7,702 nt of DNA from Chloroflexota bacterium. GTDB lineage: Bacteria; Chloroflexota; Anaerolineae; UBA7937; JACPPX01. A program made the translations under genes and the position numbers. The stretch lies in NCBI GenBank assembly GCA_016190785.1, contig JACPPX010000122.1, forward strand, positions 1-7,702, read 5' to 3'. Positions within the stretch are counted from its first letter, which is position 1. The number at the start of each line of letters is the position of its first letter. The notes under the pieces are model-generated. The model saw only the letters and a program-made list of their open reading frames with translations, had not been told where the DNA came from and did not search any database. Shown here in pieces: positions 1 through 6,858 of this stretch.

Positions 1-254
1 AGCAGCAGCTTGGCTTTCGCCTGGGGCTCGACGCGTTGGCCTCTGCCACCCTGGGGTTAGAGAAATCGGCCTCCGGGCTTCTGGCCGTGCGCTGGTTCAA
101 GGCCGGAAGGCTGGATCTAGTCATCGAGTACTGCCGCCGCGATGTGGAGATCACCAAGTCCCTCTATGAGTATGGCCGCGACCACGGCCAGATTTTCTTC
201 TGGGACAAAGCCCGGGGAGTGCGTAAGCCCATCCCCGTCTCCTGGCCCTCCTAA
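1..254 (+). CDS. C-terminal end of a DEDDy-type RNase H-like exonuclease domain protein, probably fused to a DEAD/DEAH helicase (5' partial)
   Basis: The reading frame is open from position 3 and ends at TAA 252-254, leaving about 83 C-terminal residues; the start lies outside the window. The visible part contains LDALASATLGLEK followed by AVRWFKAGRLDLVIEYCRRDVEITKSLYEYG. The YCRRDV stretch fits the last (YxxxD) motif of DEDDy 3'-5' exonucleases, and the arrangement resembles the RNase H-like (YprB-type) domain found at the C-terminus of some bacterial DEAD/DEAH-box helicases. The enzyme would act on nucleic acid in the cytoplasm. No helicase motif can be seen because the rest is missing, so the helicase fusion is inferred from family resemblance. 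A stand-alone exonuclease is the alternative. No hairpin with a T-run follows the stop codon. Confidence 0.7.
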   Translation, partial: QQLGFRLGLDALASATLGLEKSASGLLAVRWFKAGRLDLVIEYCRRDVEITKSLYEYGRDHGQIFFWDKARGVRKPIPVSWPS

Positions 255-318
255 CTCCCTACCCTTTTGCGAAACACTACTCGAATCATCATCCCTCCAT
301 AACTTTTGAGGTGAAATC

Positions 319-330
319 CCTTGCCCAAGG
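319..330. repeat. Short inverted repeat overlapping the -35 element (possible operator)
   Basis: CCTTG at 319-323 and CAAGG at 326-330 are perfect 5-base inverted arms separated by CC. The repeat covers the -35 hexamer of the promoter at 321-349. A repressor site there would block polymerase, but arms of this length can arise by chance and no regulator is encoded nearby. Confidence 0.25.
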
Positions 331-349
331 ATAAGGGGCGTGATATAAT
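321..349 (+). promoter_or_regulatory. Sigma70-type promoter with extended -10 for the envelope cluster
   Basis: A -35-like TTGCCC (321-326) and a perfect -10 TATAAT (344-349) are separated by 17 bases, and a TG one base upstream of the -10 (341-342) makes an extended -10 element. Transcription should start near 356, giving a short leader of about 35 bases before the GTG at 392. It is placed to drive the four-gene cluster 392-4243. Confidence 0.7.
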
Positions 350-391
350 CGGCGTAAGCAATCGGATTATTGATTCGCCAACCTGTCGAAA

Positions 392-1126
392 GTGGATTTT
401 ATTCTGCGCTTTATCTCCGATTACGCTCCCTGGATCTATATCTTTTCCGGGCTGGGGGCATTTTGGGTCTTGCGGAATATCCAAACTGCCCGGGATGAGC
501 AACAGGCTGCCCTCTTTTCCATAGAACGAGAAGCGGCCACCAACCGCCTGACTCAAGGGATCAGATTCTTGGTAGGCATCCTGGCCCTTGCCGGGATTAC
601 CGCGGCAATCAATTTCTCCGGAGCAGCCCCTGCCTCCAGTCCGCCTCCCGAGGAGACTATGTCCCAGCCGCCGATAATTATCCCCACTTCGACCCCGCTG
701 CCACCCACGCCCACTTCCGGACCGCCGACCCCGACTCCTACCTTACCCCCGCGTCCTACCGAAACTCCTAGCGAAGAGCCTTCGCCTACTCCAACCCCGG
801 CCTTCGTCGCTCCTGCTTGCCCGGATCCCCATGCCATAATCACCTCTCCTGGGGAGGGACAAAACATAAGTGGGCTGGTAGAAATCCGGGGCACGGCTTA
901 CTTAGAAAGCGGCTTCCGGGAATATCAAATATTCTACGCCGCCGGAGAAAACCCCAGCGAATCCCAGTGGGCCTGGGATTACTCTGGCAAGCAACCGGTG
1001 TTCAATGGCCTGCTCCACACCTGGGACCCCCAGGGACGCACTGGAATCTTCACCTTTATCCTGCGGGTAGTCAAAACCGATGGCAACTGGCTTAAGCCCT
1101 GCCAGGTTACGGTCACAGTAGTTTAA
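392..1126 (+). CDS. Membrane-anchored surface protein with Pro/Thr-rich stalk and C-terminal extracellular module
   Basis: This 244-residue protein has two hydrophobic segments, roughly residues 11-28 and 57-76, joined by a charged stretch (RNIQTARDEQQ through ATNRLTQ). A Pro/Thr/Ser-rich stalk follows at about residues 80-140, then a folded-looking C-terminal region at about 143-244 that begins CPDPHAIITSPGEG. That module, with ITSPxxGxxxSGxVEIRGTA and a late WDPQGRTGIFTFILRVV stretch, resembles Ig-like or PBP-tail modules seen in Chloroflexota envelope proteins. It has Cys residues near both ends (ACPD and KPCQV) that could form a disulfide. I infer it sits in the cytoplasmic membrane with the module outside. 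The start is GTG with a poor ribosome site; an in-frame CTG at 383 is the only other nearby candidate, as an in-frame TGA at 371 closes the frame. It is first in the cluster, and its exact function is unknown. Confidence 0.75.
   Translation: MDFILRFISDYAPWIYIFSGLGAFWVLRNIQTARDEQQAALFSIEREAATNRLTQGIRFLVGILALAGITAAINFSGAAPASSPPPEETMSQPPIIIPTSTPLPPTPTSGPPTPTPTLPPRPTETPSEEPSPTPTPAFVAPACPDPHAIITSPGEGQNISGLVEIRGTAYLESGFREYQIFYAAGENPSESQWAWDYSGKQPVFNGLLHTWDPQGRTGIFTFILRVVKTDGNWLKPCQVTVTVV
681..800 (+). repeat. Low-complexity C-rich tract encoding the Pro/Thr stalk
   Basis: The stretch is dominated by imperfect repeats of CCNAC and CCGAC type that encode TP, PTPT and PPTPTSG-like units. It reflects the extracellular stalk of the surrounding gene. 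Such tracts are prone to length variation between strains. Confidence 0.6.
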
Positions 1127-1153
1127 TTGGGTCCGAATGATCGGTGAAGCCCT

Positions 1154-1435
1154 ATGGCTCAGAAAAGGCTTAGTGCCCAGATCCACGGCCGAGTGCAAGG
1201 CGTCTATTTCCGGGACTTCACTCGCACCCGCGCTCGCCAATTGGGATTAGTAGGTTTTGCACACAATCTCTCCGATGGCACGGTCGAGGTTGTTGCCGAG
1301 GGAGAAAGGGAGCACCTGGAGAAACTTTTATCCGCGCTGCGCAGCGGGCCACCTTCCTCAGCAGTTGAAAAGGTGAATGTGGAGTGGGGCGAGACCCGCG
1401 GCGAGTTCACCGCTTTTGAAATTCGATATGGCTAA
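1154..1435 (+). CDS. acyP: Acylphosphatase
   Basis: The 93-residue product matches the usual length of acylphosphatases, small cytoplasmic enzymes that hydrolyse acyl-phosphate (carboxyl-phosphate) bonds. The N-terminal signature reads GRVQGVYFRDFTR (residues 12-24), with the catalytic arginine at R20 in the phosphate-binding loop. The second signature reads GFAHNLSDGTVEV, with the conserved asparagine at N38; the usual residue before the Asn is Arg, and here it is His. Both catalytic residues are therefore present. The ATG at 1154 is preceded by a weak GGTGA ribosome site six bases upstream, 27 bases after the previous stop. The 3' end overlaps the next gene by 8 bases. The physiological substrate in this family is often unclear, and a link to the envelope genes around it is only an inference from position. 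Confidence 0.93.
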   Translation: MAQKRLSAQIHGRVQGVYFRDFTRTRARQLGLVGFAHNLSDGTVEVVAEGEREHLEKLLSALRSGPPSSAVEKVNVEWGETRGEFTAFEIRYG

Positions 1436-2627
1436 GGAAATAGTCGCCCCTGGGGTTGAGACAATAGACCACCGCAGGCAGCGCCTGGCCTGGACCGTTC
1501 TCCTTACCAGCCTTGCCATCTTTTTGCTTCTGGCCATCGCCATCCCCCTCTGGCTACGTAATTGGTTCATCACCTCTACCACCCCGCAAGAAGCCACCCT
1601 CAAGCCGATTAGCGGAACGGTGCTGGTCAATGCCCGAGGAGTGGAATCACAGGAATTCGTGGTCCGCGAGGGAGATGTGATCCGTACCGACCAGAACTCG
1701 CGAGGGGTAATCATATTTTTTGACGGCAGCGAAGTAACTGTCTACCCTAATGCCCAAGTGCAAATCACCCAAATGCGCATCCCTTCTTTCGATTTAAGCC
1801 CCCGGCCTAACGCTATCATCCTCACCCAACTCGGAGGTCGCATCCGGGTGGTAACCTCTGCCCCAACTGATCGGGAGATGGAATGGCAAGTTTTGACACC
1901 TCACCTGACCGTTACTTTCAATTCTGGAAGCTTTGGCTTAGAGGTCACCGATGAAGAAACCGAGGTTACGGTGCGCAGCGGTCAGGCGGAGGTTAAGAGC
2001 TCTCAGGAAACGATGGTCCTACAGGCTGGACAGCGCTACATCCTGTCCCGTACTACCGGACCATCTGGCCCCCTGCCCGCTGCCCGGGATTTGATGGTGA
2101 ATGGCGATTTCGCTGATGGGCTTACCAATTGGGATATCCGTCCTCCCGCCGTCGAGGGGTTGCCCCAAGGACAAGTAATGCTCATAAGCGATTCCGGGAG
2201 AAAGGCGGTGCGACTCCTGCGAGAAGGCCCCCAGGAACACACCGAGGCCGGTATAGTTCAGATAATCAACCTCGATATCTCCGATTTCGTCGCCCTCCAG
2301 CTGCGGATGGATGTGCGGATAGATTTCCACGACCTGGCAGGTGGTGGCTCACAGAGCTCGGAATACCCGATCCTCGTTCGTATCGATTATGAAGATCAAT
2401 ATGGCAGCCCGGCCCACTGGTATCATGGTTTCTACACCCAGAACGACCGCGGAAACCCCACCCTCAACGGCCAACTTATCCCTCAGGGAGTGTGGTTCCC
2501 TTATGAGGAACCCAACCTCCTTCGGCTGATGGATCCCCCACCGGCTTTCATTCACTCCATCCAGATCTACGCCTCCGGCTGGAACTATGATGCCCTGGTT
2601 AGCGAAGTAGGTCTGCTCGTAGAGTGA
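1428..2627 (+). CDS. FecR-domain membrane protein with C-terminal jelly-roll-like region
   Basis: I place the start at ATG 1428, which gives 399 residues and an 8-base overlap (ATGGCTAA) with the acylphosphatase stop; an in-frame ATG at 1377 would lie deep inside that gene. A short cytoplasmic N-terminus with RRQR is followed by one membrane segment at about 21-43. A FecR-like beta region follows at about 57-210: ISGTVLVNARG, then REGDVIRTDQNSRGVIIFFDGSEVTVYPNAQVQI, then GSFGLEVTDEETEVTVRSGQAEV. From about residue 222 (LMVNGDFADGLTNWDI) the sequence looks like a galactose-binding or CBM-type jelly-roll, possibly binding sugar. Classical FecR proteins relay signals to an ECF sigma factor, but none is encoded here. 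No good Shine-Dalgarno site is seen, so coupling to the previous gene is likely. Confidence 0.82.
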   Translation: MAKEIVAPGVETIDHRRQRLAWTVLLTSLAIFLLLAIAIPLWLRNWFITSTTPQEATLKPISGTVLVNARGVESQEFVVREGDVIRTDQNSRGVIIFFDGSEVTVYPNAQVQITQMRIPSFDLSPRPNAIILTQLGGRIRVVTSAPTDREMEWQVLTPHLTVTFNSGSFGLEVTDEETEVTVRSGQAEVKSSQETMVLQAGQRYILSRTTGPSGPLPAARDLMVNGDFADGLTNWDIRPPAVEGLPQGQVMLISDSGRKAVRLLREGPQEHTEAGIVQIINLDISDFVALQLRMDVRIDFHDLAGGGSQSSEYPILVRIDYEDQYGSPAHWYHGFYTQNDRGNPTLNGQLIPQGVWFPYEEPNLLRLMDPPPAFIHSIQIYASGWNYDALVSEVGLLVE

Positions 2628-4243
2628 GCATCCCTCTTTCCCGCCCCGCGACCGTTATCTCCTTCCTTCCCCTATTTGCTGCCCTTGCCATCTTCACCGC
2701 ATTTTCCCTCCATCAATTGCCGCTCCCTGGCCTGCACTATGATGAGGCTCAGGAAGTAATCCCCGCCGTGCAACTGATCCTCGGCCACCCCACTGCCCCG
2801 CTGGCTGGTGGAGCAGTGCTCTTTTTCGGTCGCCAACTCCCCTTAATGATCCAAAACTATATTGGAGCCATAAACACCTACCTCGCATTGCCCTTCTTCA
2901 AGATCCTGGGGATAAGCGTGTTTTCTTTGCGACTCATAGGTGTGGTCATTGGGATACTGACTCTAGTGGCAGCCTACCGGATGGCCAAAATCCTATTTGA
3001 CTTCCGCGTGGCCAGCCTCACCGCTTTGCTATTGGCCATCAACCCTTCGTTTATCTTTTGGTCGCGGCAAGGGACTTTTGTCACCTCGGTCTTGAGCCTA
3101 CTCACCGCAACTAGTCTCTTCGCTTTTGTTCTTTGGTACAAGACTCGAAAACCTGGTTTCCTCTACCTGGGCTTTTTTATCCTGGGAGTTGGGGTCTGGG
3201 CTAAGCTATCCTTCCTCTGGTTTTGGGGTGGTTTCTTCATCGCAGGAATGACGACCATCATATATTTATCCAGAAAAGAGCAAGCAACTATTGGCCTGGG
3301 AGGCAAACGACTGCTGGCGGGTTTATTGTTTCTTATTATCGGAGCCAGCCCACTCCTGCTCTACAATCTCCAGACCCAGGGCACTGTAGAAGAGATACTC
3401 CGCTACCTCAACACCTCTTATTACGGGCTCAGCAACATCGCTTTCTTTTCCAATCTGGGAGCGAGGATCAGCAATCTCAATTCCTTGCTCGATGGCGGGC
3501 ACTTATGGTATCTGGGGACCACTTCCCAGAATCTCCTCTCTCCCCTGGTCTTTTGGTTATTAGCCCTAACCATCCCTCTCCTCGCTTTGCGGCGTCCCTC
3601 GGGATGGGGAGGAATAATTTTTCTAGCCTTGCTTATGGCCACTATGCTCCCCCTCAGCGTTTTCACCGTATCCGACTTCAAGCCGACCCATTATGTGCTT
3701 TTCTTCCCCCTGCCTCAGATGTTTATCGCCGCTGGATTGAGCGCCTGGTCGCAGACCAATCAAATATTGCGAATTCCAGCAATAATCCTGGCCTTGGCCC
3801 TCCTGGGTTGGGACCTGAAATCCGACTTGCATTACCACCGGGCCCTGGCCCTCACCGGTGGCTACCCCGACCACTCCGCCGCGATCTATGACCTGGCAGA
3901 CTACCTGGCCGAGCAGGGACAACGACCGGTGGTGGCTATGGATTGGGGGTTCCGCAATTCGGTTTACTTCCTTACTCTGGGCCAGGTTGATCCCGATGAG
4001 ATATTTGGCTACGAATCATTCACCCAACCCGACCCTGGCTTTGTCGACCGGCTGCGGCCTTATCTCAATAATTCCCAAACCCTCTATCTGTTCCACACCC
4101 CAGAGTGGACTATTTTCCAGAGAAAAGAGACCTTTCGCACCCAACTGCGGGAGGTGGGGAAAAGGATGGAAGTGGTGAAAAATTTCTCCGACCGTAGCGG
4201 CATGAAAGTTTTTGTTGTGGCCACGGTCATAGATAACCCTTAG
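2624..4243 (+). CDS. GT39/ArnT-like multi-pass membrane glycosyltransferase
   Basis: The 539-residue product starts with GTG at 2624, inside GTGA shared with the previous stop, a typical coupled arrangement. It is very hydrophobic, with about ten or more membrane segments across residues 12-410, and a soluble tail from about 423 (LADYLAEQGQRPVVAMDWG). The first extracytoplasmic loop carries HYDEAQ with the Asp-Glu pair at 40-41, the expected catalytic position in the GT-C fold family (PMT/ArnT/GT39). The NPSFIFWSRQGT stretch near residue 140 is also typical. Such enzymes transfer a sugar from a polyprenyl-phosphate donor to a protein or lipid acceptor on the outer face of the membrane. Donor and acceptor here cannot be read from sequence. 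Being coupled to the FecR/jelly-roll protein, it may modify that protein or the stalk protein. Confidence 0.85.
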   Translation: MSIPLSRPATVISFLPLFAALAIFTAFSLHQLPLPGLHYDEAQEVIPAVQLILGHPTAPLAGGAVLFFGRQLPLMIQNYIGAINTYLALPFFKILGISVFSLRLIGVVIGILTLVAAYRMAKILFDFRVASLTALLLAINPSFIFWSRQGTFVTSVLSLLTATSLFAFVLWYKTRKPGFLYLGFFILGVGVWAKLSFLWFWGGFFIAGMTTIIYLSRKEQATIGLGGKRLLAGLLFLIIGASPLLLYNLQTQGTVEEILRYLNTSYYGLSNIAFFSNLGARISNLNSLLDGGHLWYLGTTSQNLLSPLVFWLLALTIPLLALRRPSGWGGIIFLALLMATMLPLSVFTVSDFKPTHYVLFFPLPQMFIAAGLSAWSQTNQILRIPAIILALALLGWDLKSDLHYHRALALTGGYPDHSAAIYDLADYLAEQGQRPVVAMDWGFRNSVYFLTLGQVDPDEIFGYESFTQPDPGFVDRLRPYLNNSQTLYLFHTPEWTIFQRKETFRTQLREVGKRMEVVKNFSDRSGMKVFVVATVIDNP

Positions 4244-4247
4244 CGGG

Positions 4248-4273
4248 CTGCGAGCGGCAGAATGGCTCGCCAG
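4248..4273 (+). other. Stem-loop just after the glycosyltransferase stop
   Basis: CTGCGAGC (4248-4255) can pair with GCTCGC-C-AG (4265-4273) with one bulged C, around a 9-base loop. No T-run follows, so it is not a canonical terminator. It may protect the mRNA 3' end or aid the weaker terminator downstream. Confidence 0.4.
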
Positions 4274-4297
4274 TAAAGTCGGGCAGAGGAATAAAAT

Positions 4298-4325
4298 GAG
4301 GCACTCAAAATTGGGGCCTCTTTCT
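4298..4325. terminator. Weak bidirectional intrinsic terminator between convergent genes
   Basis: GAGGC (4298-4302) pairs with GCCTC (4316-4320) around a 13-base loop. TTTCTT follows on the plus strand, and the minus strand reads ATTTTATT after the hairpin. It lies between the plus-strand glycosyltransferase and the minus-strand corA and could end both transcripts. The 5-base stem and long loop make it weak. Confidence 0.45.
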
Positions 4326-4340
4326 TATTCATCACTAAGT

Positions 4341-5312
4341 TTACAGCCACCCCCTTCGCCGGAAATAGATAAACATCCCCCCGGCCACGATGAGCATTAT
4401 CCCCAACACCACAAAATAACCGTAACGCCAGGTGAGCTCGGGCATGAACTGAAAGTTCATCCCATAGATTCCGGCGATGAGGCTCAAAGGCAGGATCACT
4501 GTGGCCACTATGGTCAGGGTTTTCATCACCTCATTGAGACGATTGGAAAACACGGAGAGATATGTGTCCAGGGCACCGTTGACCAGATCCCGTAGGGCAT
4601 CGTTAGCGTCTATAACCCGCACCATGTGATCATACACATCGCGAAAATAGATATAGGCCGGCTCCTTGATTAAAGCGAACTCTCCCCGACTCAGCCGCAA
4701 GAGCACTTCCCGCTGCGGGGCTAGGACCCGCCGCAAGTAGAGGGTATCTCGCTTTGCGGAGAAGATGCGGCTCAAAGTCTCCTGGGTAGGATTGCGGAAC
4801 ACCTCGTGCTCTATCCCATCAATGATGTCGTCCATCTGATCCAGAATCGGCAAGTAATCATCCACTAGAGTATCCAGTAAGGTGTACAGAAGAAAATGAG
4901 ACCCCCGGGACATAACCCGCTCATCTCTTTCCTTCCTTTCCCAGACCCGGCTCAGGCTTTGCACCGCGGTGCGATGGTAAGTGACCAGGAAATTCCTCCC
5001 AACGAAGATATTGAGTTCCACCGTATCAGTGATATCCAAAGGAAAATCGGGGAGCACAGCATGGAAAATCAAGAATAAGTAGTCTTCATAGTCATCGATT
5101 TTGGGATGTTGTAGTTCCGGGCTCAGGCAGTCCTCGATGGCCAAAGGATGGAAACGAAAGACCTCCGAAAGAATGGCCACTTCGTGTGGGCTCGGATCCT
5201 CCAAGTCTAGCCACAAAAGCCCTTGCTTATCTCGTAGGCAAGCCCTGATCTGGGAGTCTTTGACTTTCTTCCCAGCCCCAGTTTTACTCGGGCGATAATA
5301 CACTCTGACCAT
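4341..5312 (-). CDS. corA: CorA-type magnesium/divalent-cation channel
   Basis: The 323-residue product has CorA-family length and order: a large cytoplasmic N-terminal alpha/beta domain (about 1-240, with LWLDLEDPSPHEVAILSEVF and HPLAIEDCL), a long helix, then two C-terminal membrane segments at about 262-283 and 298-316. The signature YGMNFQFMPEL is intact (GMN at 284-286), with the MPEL loop that follows it in most CorA channels. The C-terminus is basic (RRRGWL), as expected for the cytoplasmic end. CorA proteins form pentamers that admit Mg2+ and sometimes Co2+ or Ni2+; some relatives export zinc, and the ion here cannot be decided from sequence. The ATG is well supported by a strong GGGGAGG site at 5319-5325, six bases upstream. 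It follows the MFS gene by 22 bases, so the two are probably one transcript. Confidence 0.95.
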   Translation of the reverse strand: MVRVYYRPSKTGAGKKVKDSQIRACLRDKQGLLWLDLEDPSPHEVAILSEVFRFHPLAIEDCLSPELQHPKIDDYEDYLFLIFHAVLPDFPLDITDTVELNIFVGRNFLVTYHRTAVQSLSRVWERKERDERVMSRGSHFLLYTLLDTLVDDYLPILDQMDDIIDGIEHEVFRNPTQETLSRIFSAKRDTLYLRRVLAPQREVLLRLSRGEFALIKEPAYIYFRDVYDHMVRVIDANDALRDLVNGALDTYLSVFSNRLNEVMKTLTIVATVILPLSLIAGIYGMNFQFMPELTWRYGYFVVLGIMLIVAGGMFIYFRRRGWL

Positions 5313-5334
5313 TTTTTTCCTCCCCTAATTCAAT

Positions 5335-6672
5335 TTAGGGCTGGGGCGTGGTCGCTATCTCCCCGCCAGGCAGAGGAATGAGCAAGACGGCCCCCAGGGC
5401 TACCGCCGCGCTGGATACGAAGAAAGTGAGGGGATAACCCAGCCGCAGAGCCATCTCCCCCCCGAGTAGCGAGCCAACGATGGCGGCAACGATGATCACT
5501 GCATTATAAATCCCCATCGCCCTCCCCGACCAGTTCTTGGGGCTTAGCTCCGCCACTGCCGCCACCCCGGCGGTGGCGATCGCCGCCCAGGCCACCCCGG
5601 CTAGAGTGTGCAGCACCGCGATAGCCACGAGCCCAACCCCGCCAGCGAGGAATATCCCCACCACTCCAAATAAGGCAAAGATGAAAACCCGGCTCAAAGC
5701 CGCCAAGCCCTGCACCAAGCGATTACCCAACCTTCGGGTTTGACGGCCCATATATCCATATGAGAGAGTGGAGGCCAGAGCATTGAGCACCCCCAATCCA
5801 AAGACTTGCTCATTAGAGGCCCCCAGGCTCTCCACCAGGAAGATGGGGAATGGGGTGTAGGCTACCAAAAACCCAAAGAAGAGAAAAGCAGTGGCCAAAA
5901 AATACAGGCCCAGCGGGCCCCGGGTGGCGATGCGAAAACTGTACAAGGAGCGAGGGAGAAAGAGATTATAGACCATCACTGGCAGATAGCGGATGCGCTC
6001 CACCGGGGGAATGAGCCGCTGCCATAAAGAACGGGGCACTTCCTCCCCCTCGCGGTGCCGTTTAGGCTCCTGGATCAATTGTCTGGCCAAGATGGCCGAT
6101 ACCACGGAGAGAAGCCCACAGACCATGAACAGAGTGCGCATGCTTAGCGGTGAACCAAGAGGGGCGGTTAAGAAGAGTAGCCACAGGAAGCCCAGGAGCC
6201 GGCCAAAGAGCAACCCCCAACCCCCTACTTGGTTGAAGCGGCCGAACTGCTCTGCCCACTCACCTCGTGGGAAGCGTTCCATAAGTAGAGTGGTCGCCGC
6301 TGGAGAGGAAGCCATGGCCAGGAATCCTAGGATCACGGAGAGGATATAGAACTGTACGAGCCCTTCGCTCAATCCCATGAGCAGGGTAGGCACCCCGAAC
6401 CCCAAAAAGCCGAGGATGATGAAATCCTTGTGCCGCCGGGTCCGATCCGAGAGCCGGCCCCAGAAAATAGAACTAGGGGCCGCAGCCAAGGAAGTGAGGG
6501 CCGCAACCTGCCCGACCGTAGCCACATTCCCTCCCAGCACCTGGGTAATGAACAGAGCGGTCAAAGATTGAGTGCAGCCATTGGCCAGATTGTTGGGGAA
6601 AAAGGCGTAGAACCAGCGGGCATGGGGCATTAGACCCCGGGCCACTACCCTTCTGATGCGAACAAAAGGCAT
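5335..6672 (-). CDS. MFS (major facilitator superfamily) transporter
   Basis: From the ATG at 6672 this is a 445-residue, 12-helix-type transporter. The loop between helices 2 and 3 carries GRLSDRTRRHK (about 72-82), the MFS motif A, with a degenerate counterpart GYMGRQTRRLG at 306-316 in the second half. A charged central loop (QEPKRHREGEEVP) lies near 201-213. These features support a secondary transporter in the cytoplasmic membrane, but the substrate is unknown. The frame stays open up to 7035, yet the added 121 residues cross two promoters and an AT-rich intergenic region, so I reject them. Other starts are GTG 6645 (preceded by AGAAGG, closely spaced) and ATG 6630. The likely promoter at 6716-6743 agrees with any of the three. 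corA follows 22 bases downstream. Confidence 0.85.
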   Translation of the reverse strand: MPFVRIRRVVARGLMPHARWFYAFFPNNLANGCTQSLTALFITQVLGGNVATVGQVAALTSLAAAPSSIFWGRLSDRTRRHKDFIILGFLGFGVPTLLMGLSEGLVQFYILSVILGFLAMASSPAATTLLMERFPRGEWAEQFGRFNQVGGWGLLFGRLLGFLWLLFLTAPLGSPLSMRTLFMVCGLLSVVSAILARQLIQEPKRHREGEEVPRSLWQRLIPPVERIRYLPVMVYNLFLPRSLYSFRIATRGPLGLYFLATAFLFFGFLVAYTPFPIFLVESLGASNEQVFGLGVLNALASTLSYGYMGRQTRRLGNRLVQGLAALSRVFIFALFGVVGIFLAGGVGLVAIAVLHTLAGVAWAAIATAGVAAVAELSPKNWSGRAMGIYNAVIIVAAIVGSLLGGEMALRLGYPLTFFVSSAAVALGAVLLIPLPGGEIATTPQP

Positions 6673-6715
6673 AGGAAATACGTATAATAAAGATAGAGTT
6701 TGAAGCAGACCGAGA

Positions 6716-6743
6716 ATTATATTAGAATGCTGCCCAGGAGCAA
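6716..6743 (-). promoter_or_regulatory. Sigma70-type promoter for the MFS-corA operon
   Basis: Read on the minus strand, TTGCTC (6743-6738) and a perfect TATAAT (6721-6716) are separated by 16 bases. Transcription should begin near 6709, leaving a leader of about 37 bases before the ATG at 6672. The -35 is only a fair match and the spacer is one base short of optimum. Confidence 0.5.
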
Positions 6744-6775
6744 ATTCGAACAAAAGTAGCTTCTCTAGGATATTG

Positions 6776-6800
6776 TAATCTACCTTACATTGAAGGATTA
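6776..6800. repeat. Imperfect inverted repeat between divergent promoters
   Basis: TAATC (6776-6780) and CTT (6784-6786) match AAG (6793-6795) and GATTA (6796-6800) as inverted arms, with TAC unpaired on the left and a 6-base centre. It lies between the two -35 elements, where a regulator could act on both promoters. The match is imperfect and could be chance. Confidence 0.25.
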
Positions 6801-6823
6801 AAATTGGAGGCATGTTGAGGGGG

Positions 6824-6852
6824 TTGACTTTGTGATAAAAATCTCTTATAAT
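6824..6852 (+). promoter_or_regulatory. Near-consensus sigma70-type promoter for the sigma factor leader
   Basis: TTGACT (6824-6829) and TATAAT (6847-6852) with an exact 17-base spacer make this the best-matched promoter in the window. Transcription should start near 6859, about 160 bases before the sigma start codon. Transcripts from it must pass the terminator at 6946-6976. Confidence 0.8.
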
Positions 6853-6858
6853 AGGGCT

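Larger units (their letters stand above)
255..391. other. Intergenic region upstream of the envelope gene cluster
   Basis: These 137 bases separate the exonuclease/helicase stop from the GTG start at 392. I see no convincing gene and no terminator for the upstream gene. The region holds the promoter at 321-349 and a short inverted repeat over its -35 element, so it is best read as the regulatory region of the downstream cluster. Confidence 0.6.

Noticed and set aside
553..894. Gly/Val-rich minus-strand frame opposite the stalk region
   Set aside because: It is the mirror of the C-rich Pro/Thr repeat tract, and its GVGVG-type composition is explained by that repeat.
1377..1427. Upstream ATG at 1377 as the start of the FecR-domain gene
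   Set aside because: It would add 17 residues encoded inside the acylphosphatase gene; the ATG at 1428 gives a normal 8-base coupled overlap and a typical short cytoplasmic N-terminus.
3223..3891. A 222-codon frame on the plus strand inside the glycosyltransferase gene
   Set aside because: It lies wholly inside a well-supported gene in another frame and its product is low in family-like features, rich in Pro, Arg and Gln.
6683..6688. Plus-strand TATAAT as another promoter
   Set aside because: No acceptable -35 hexamer lies 16-18 bases upstream, and the site is in an AT-rich stretch where such hexamers occur by chance.
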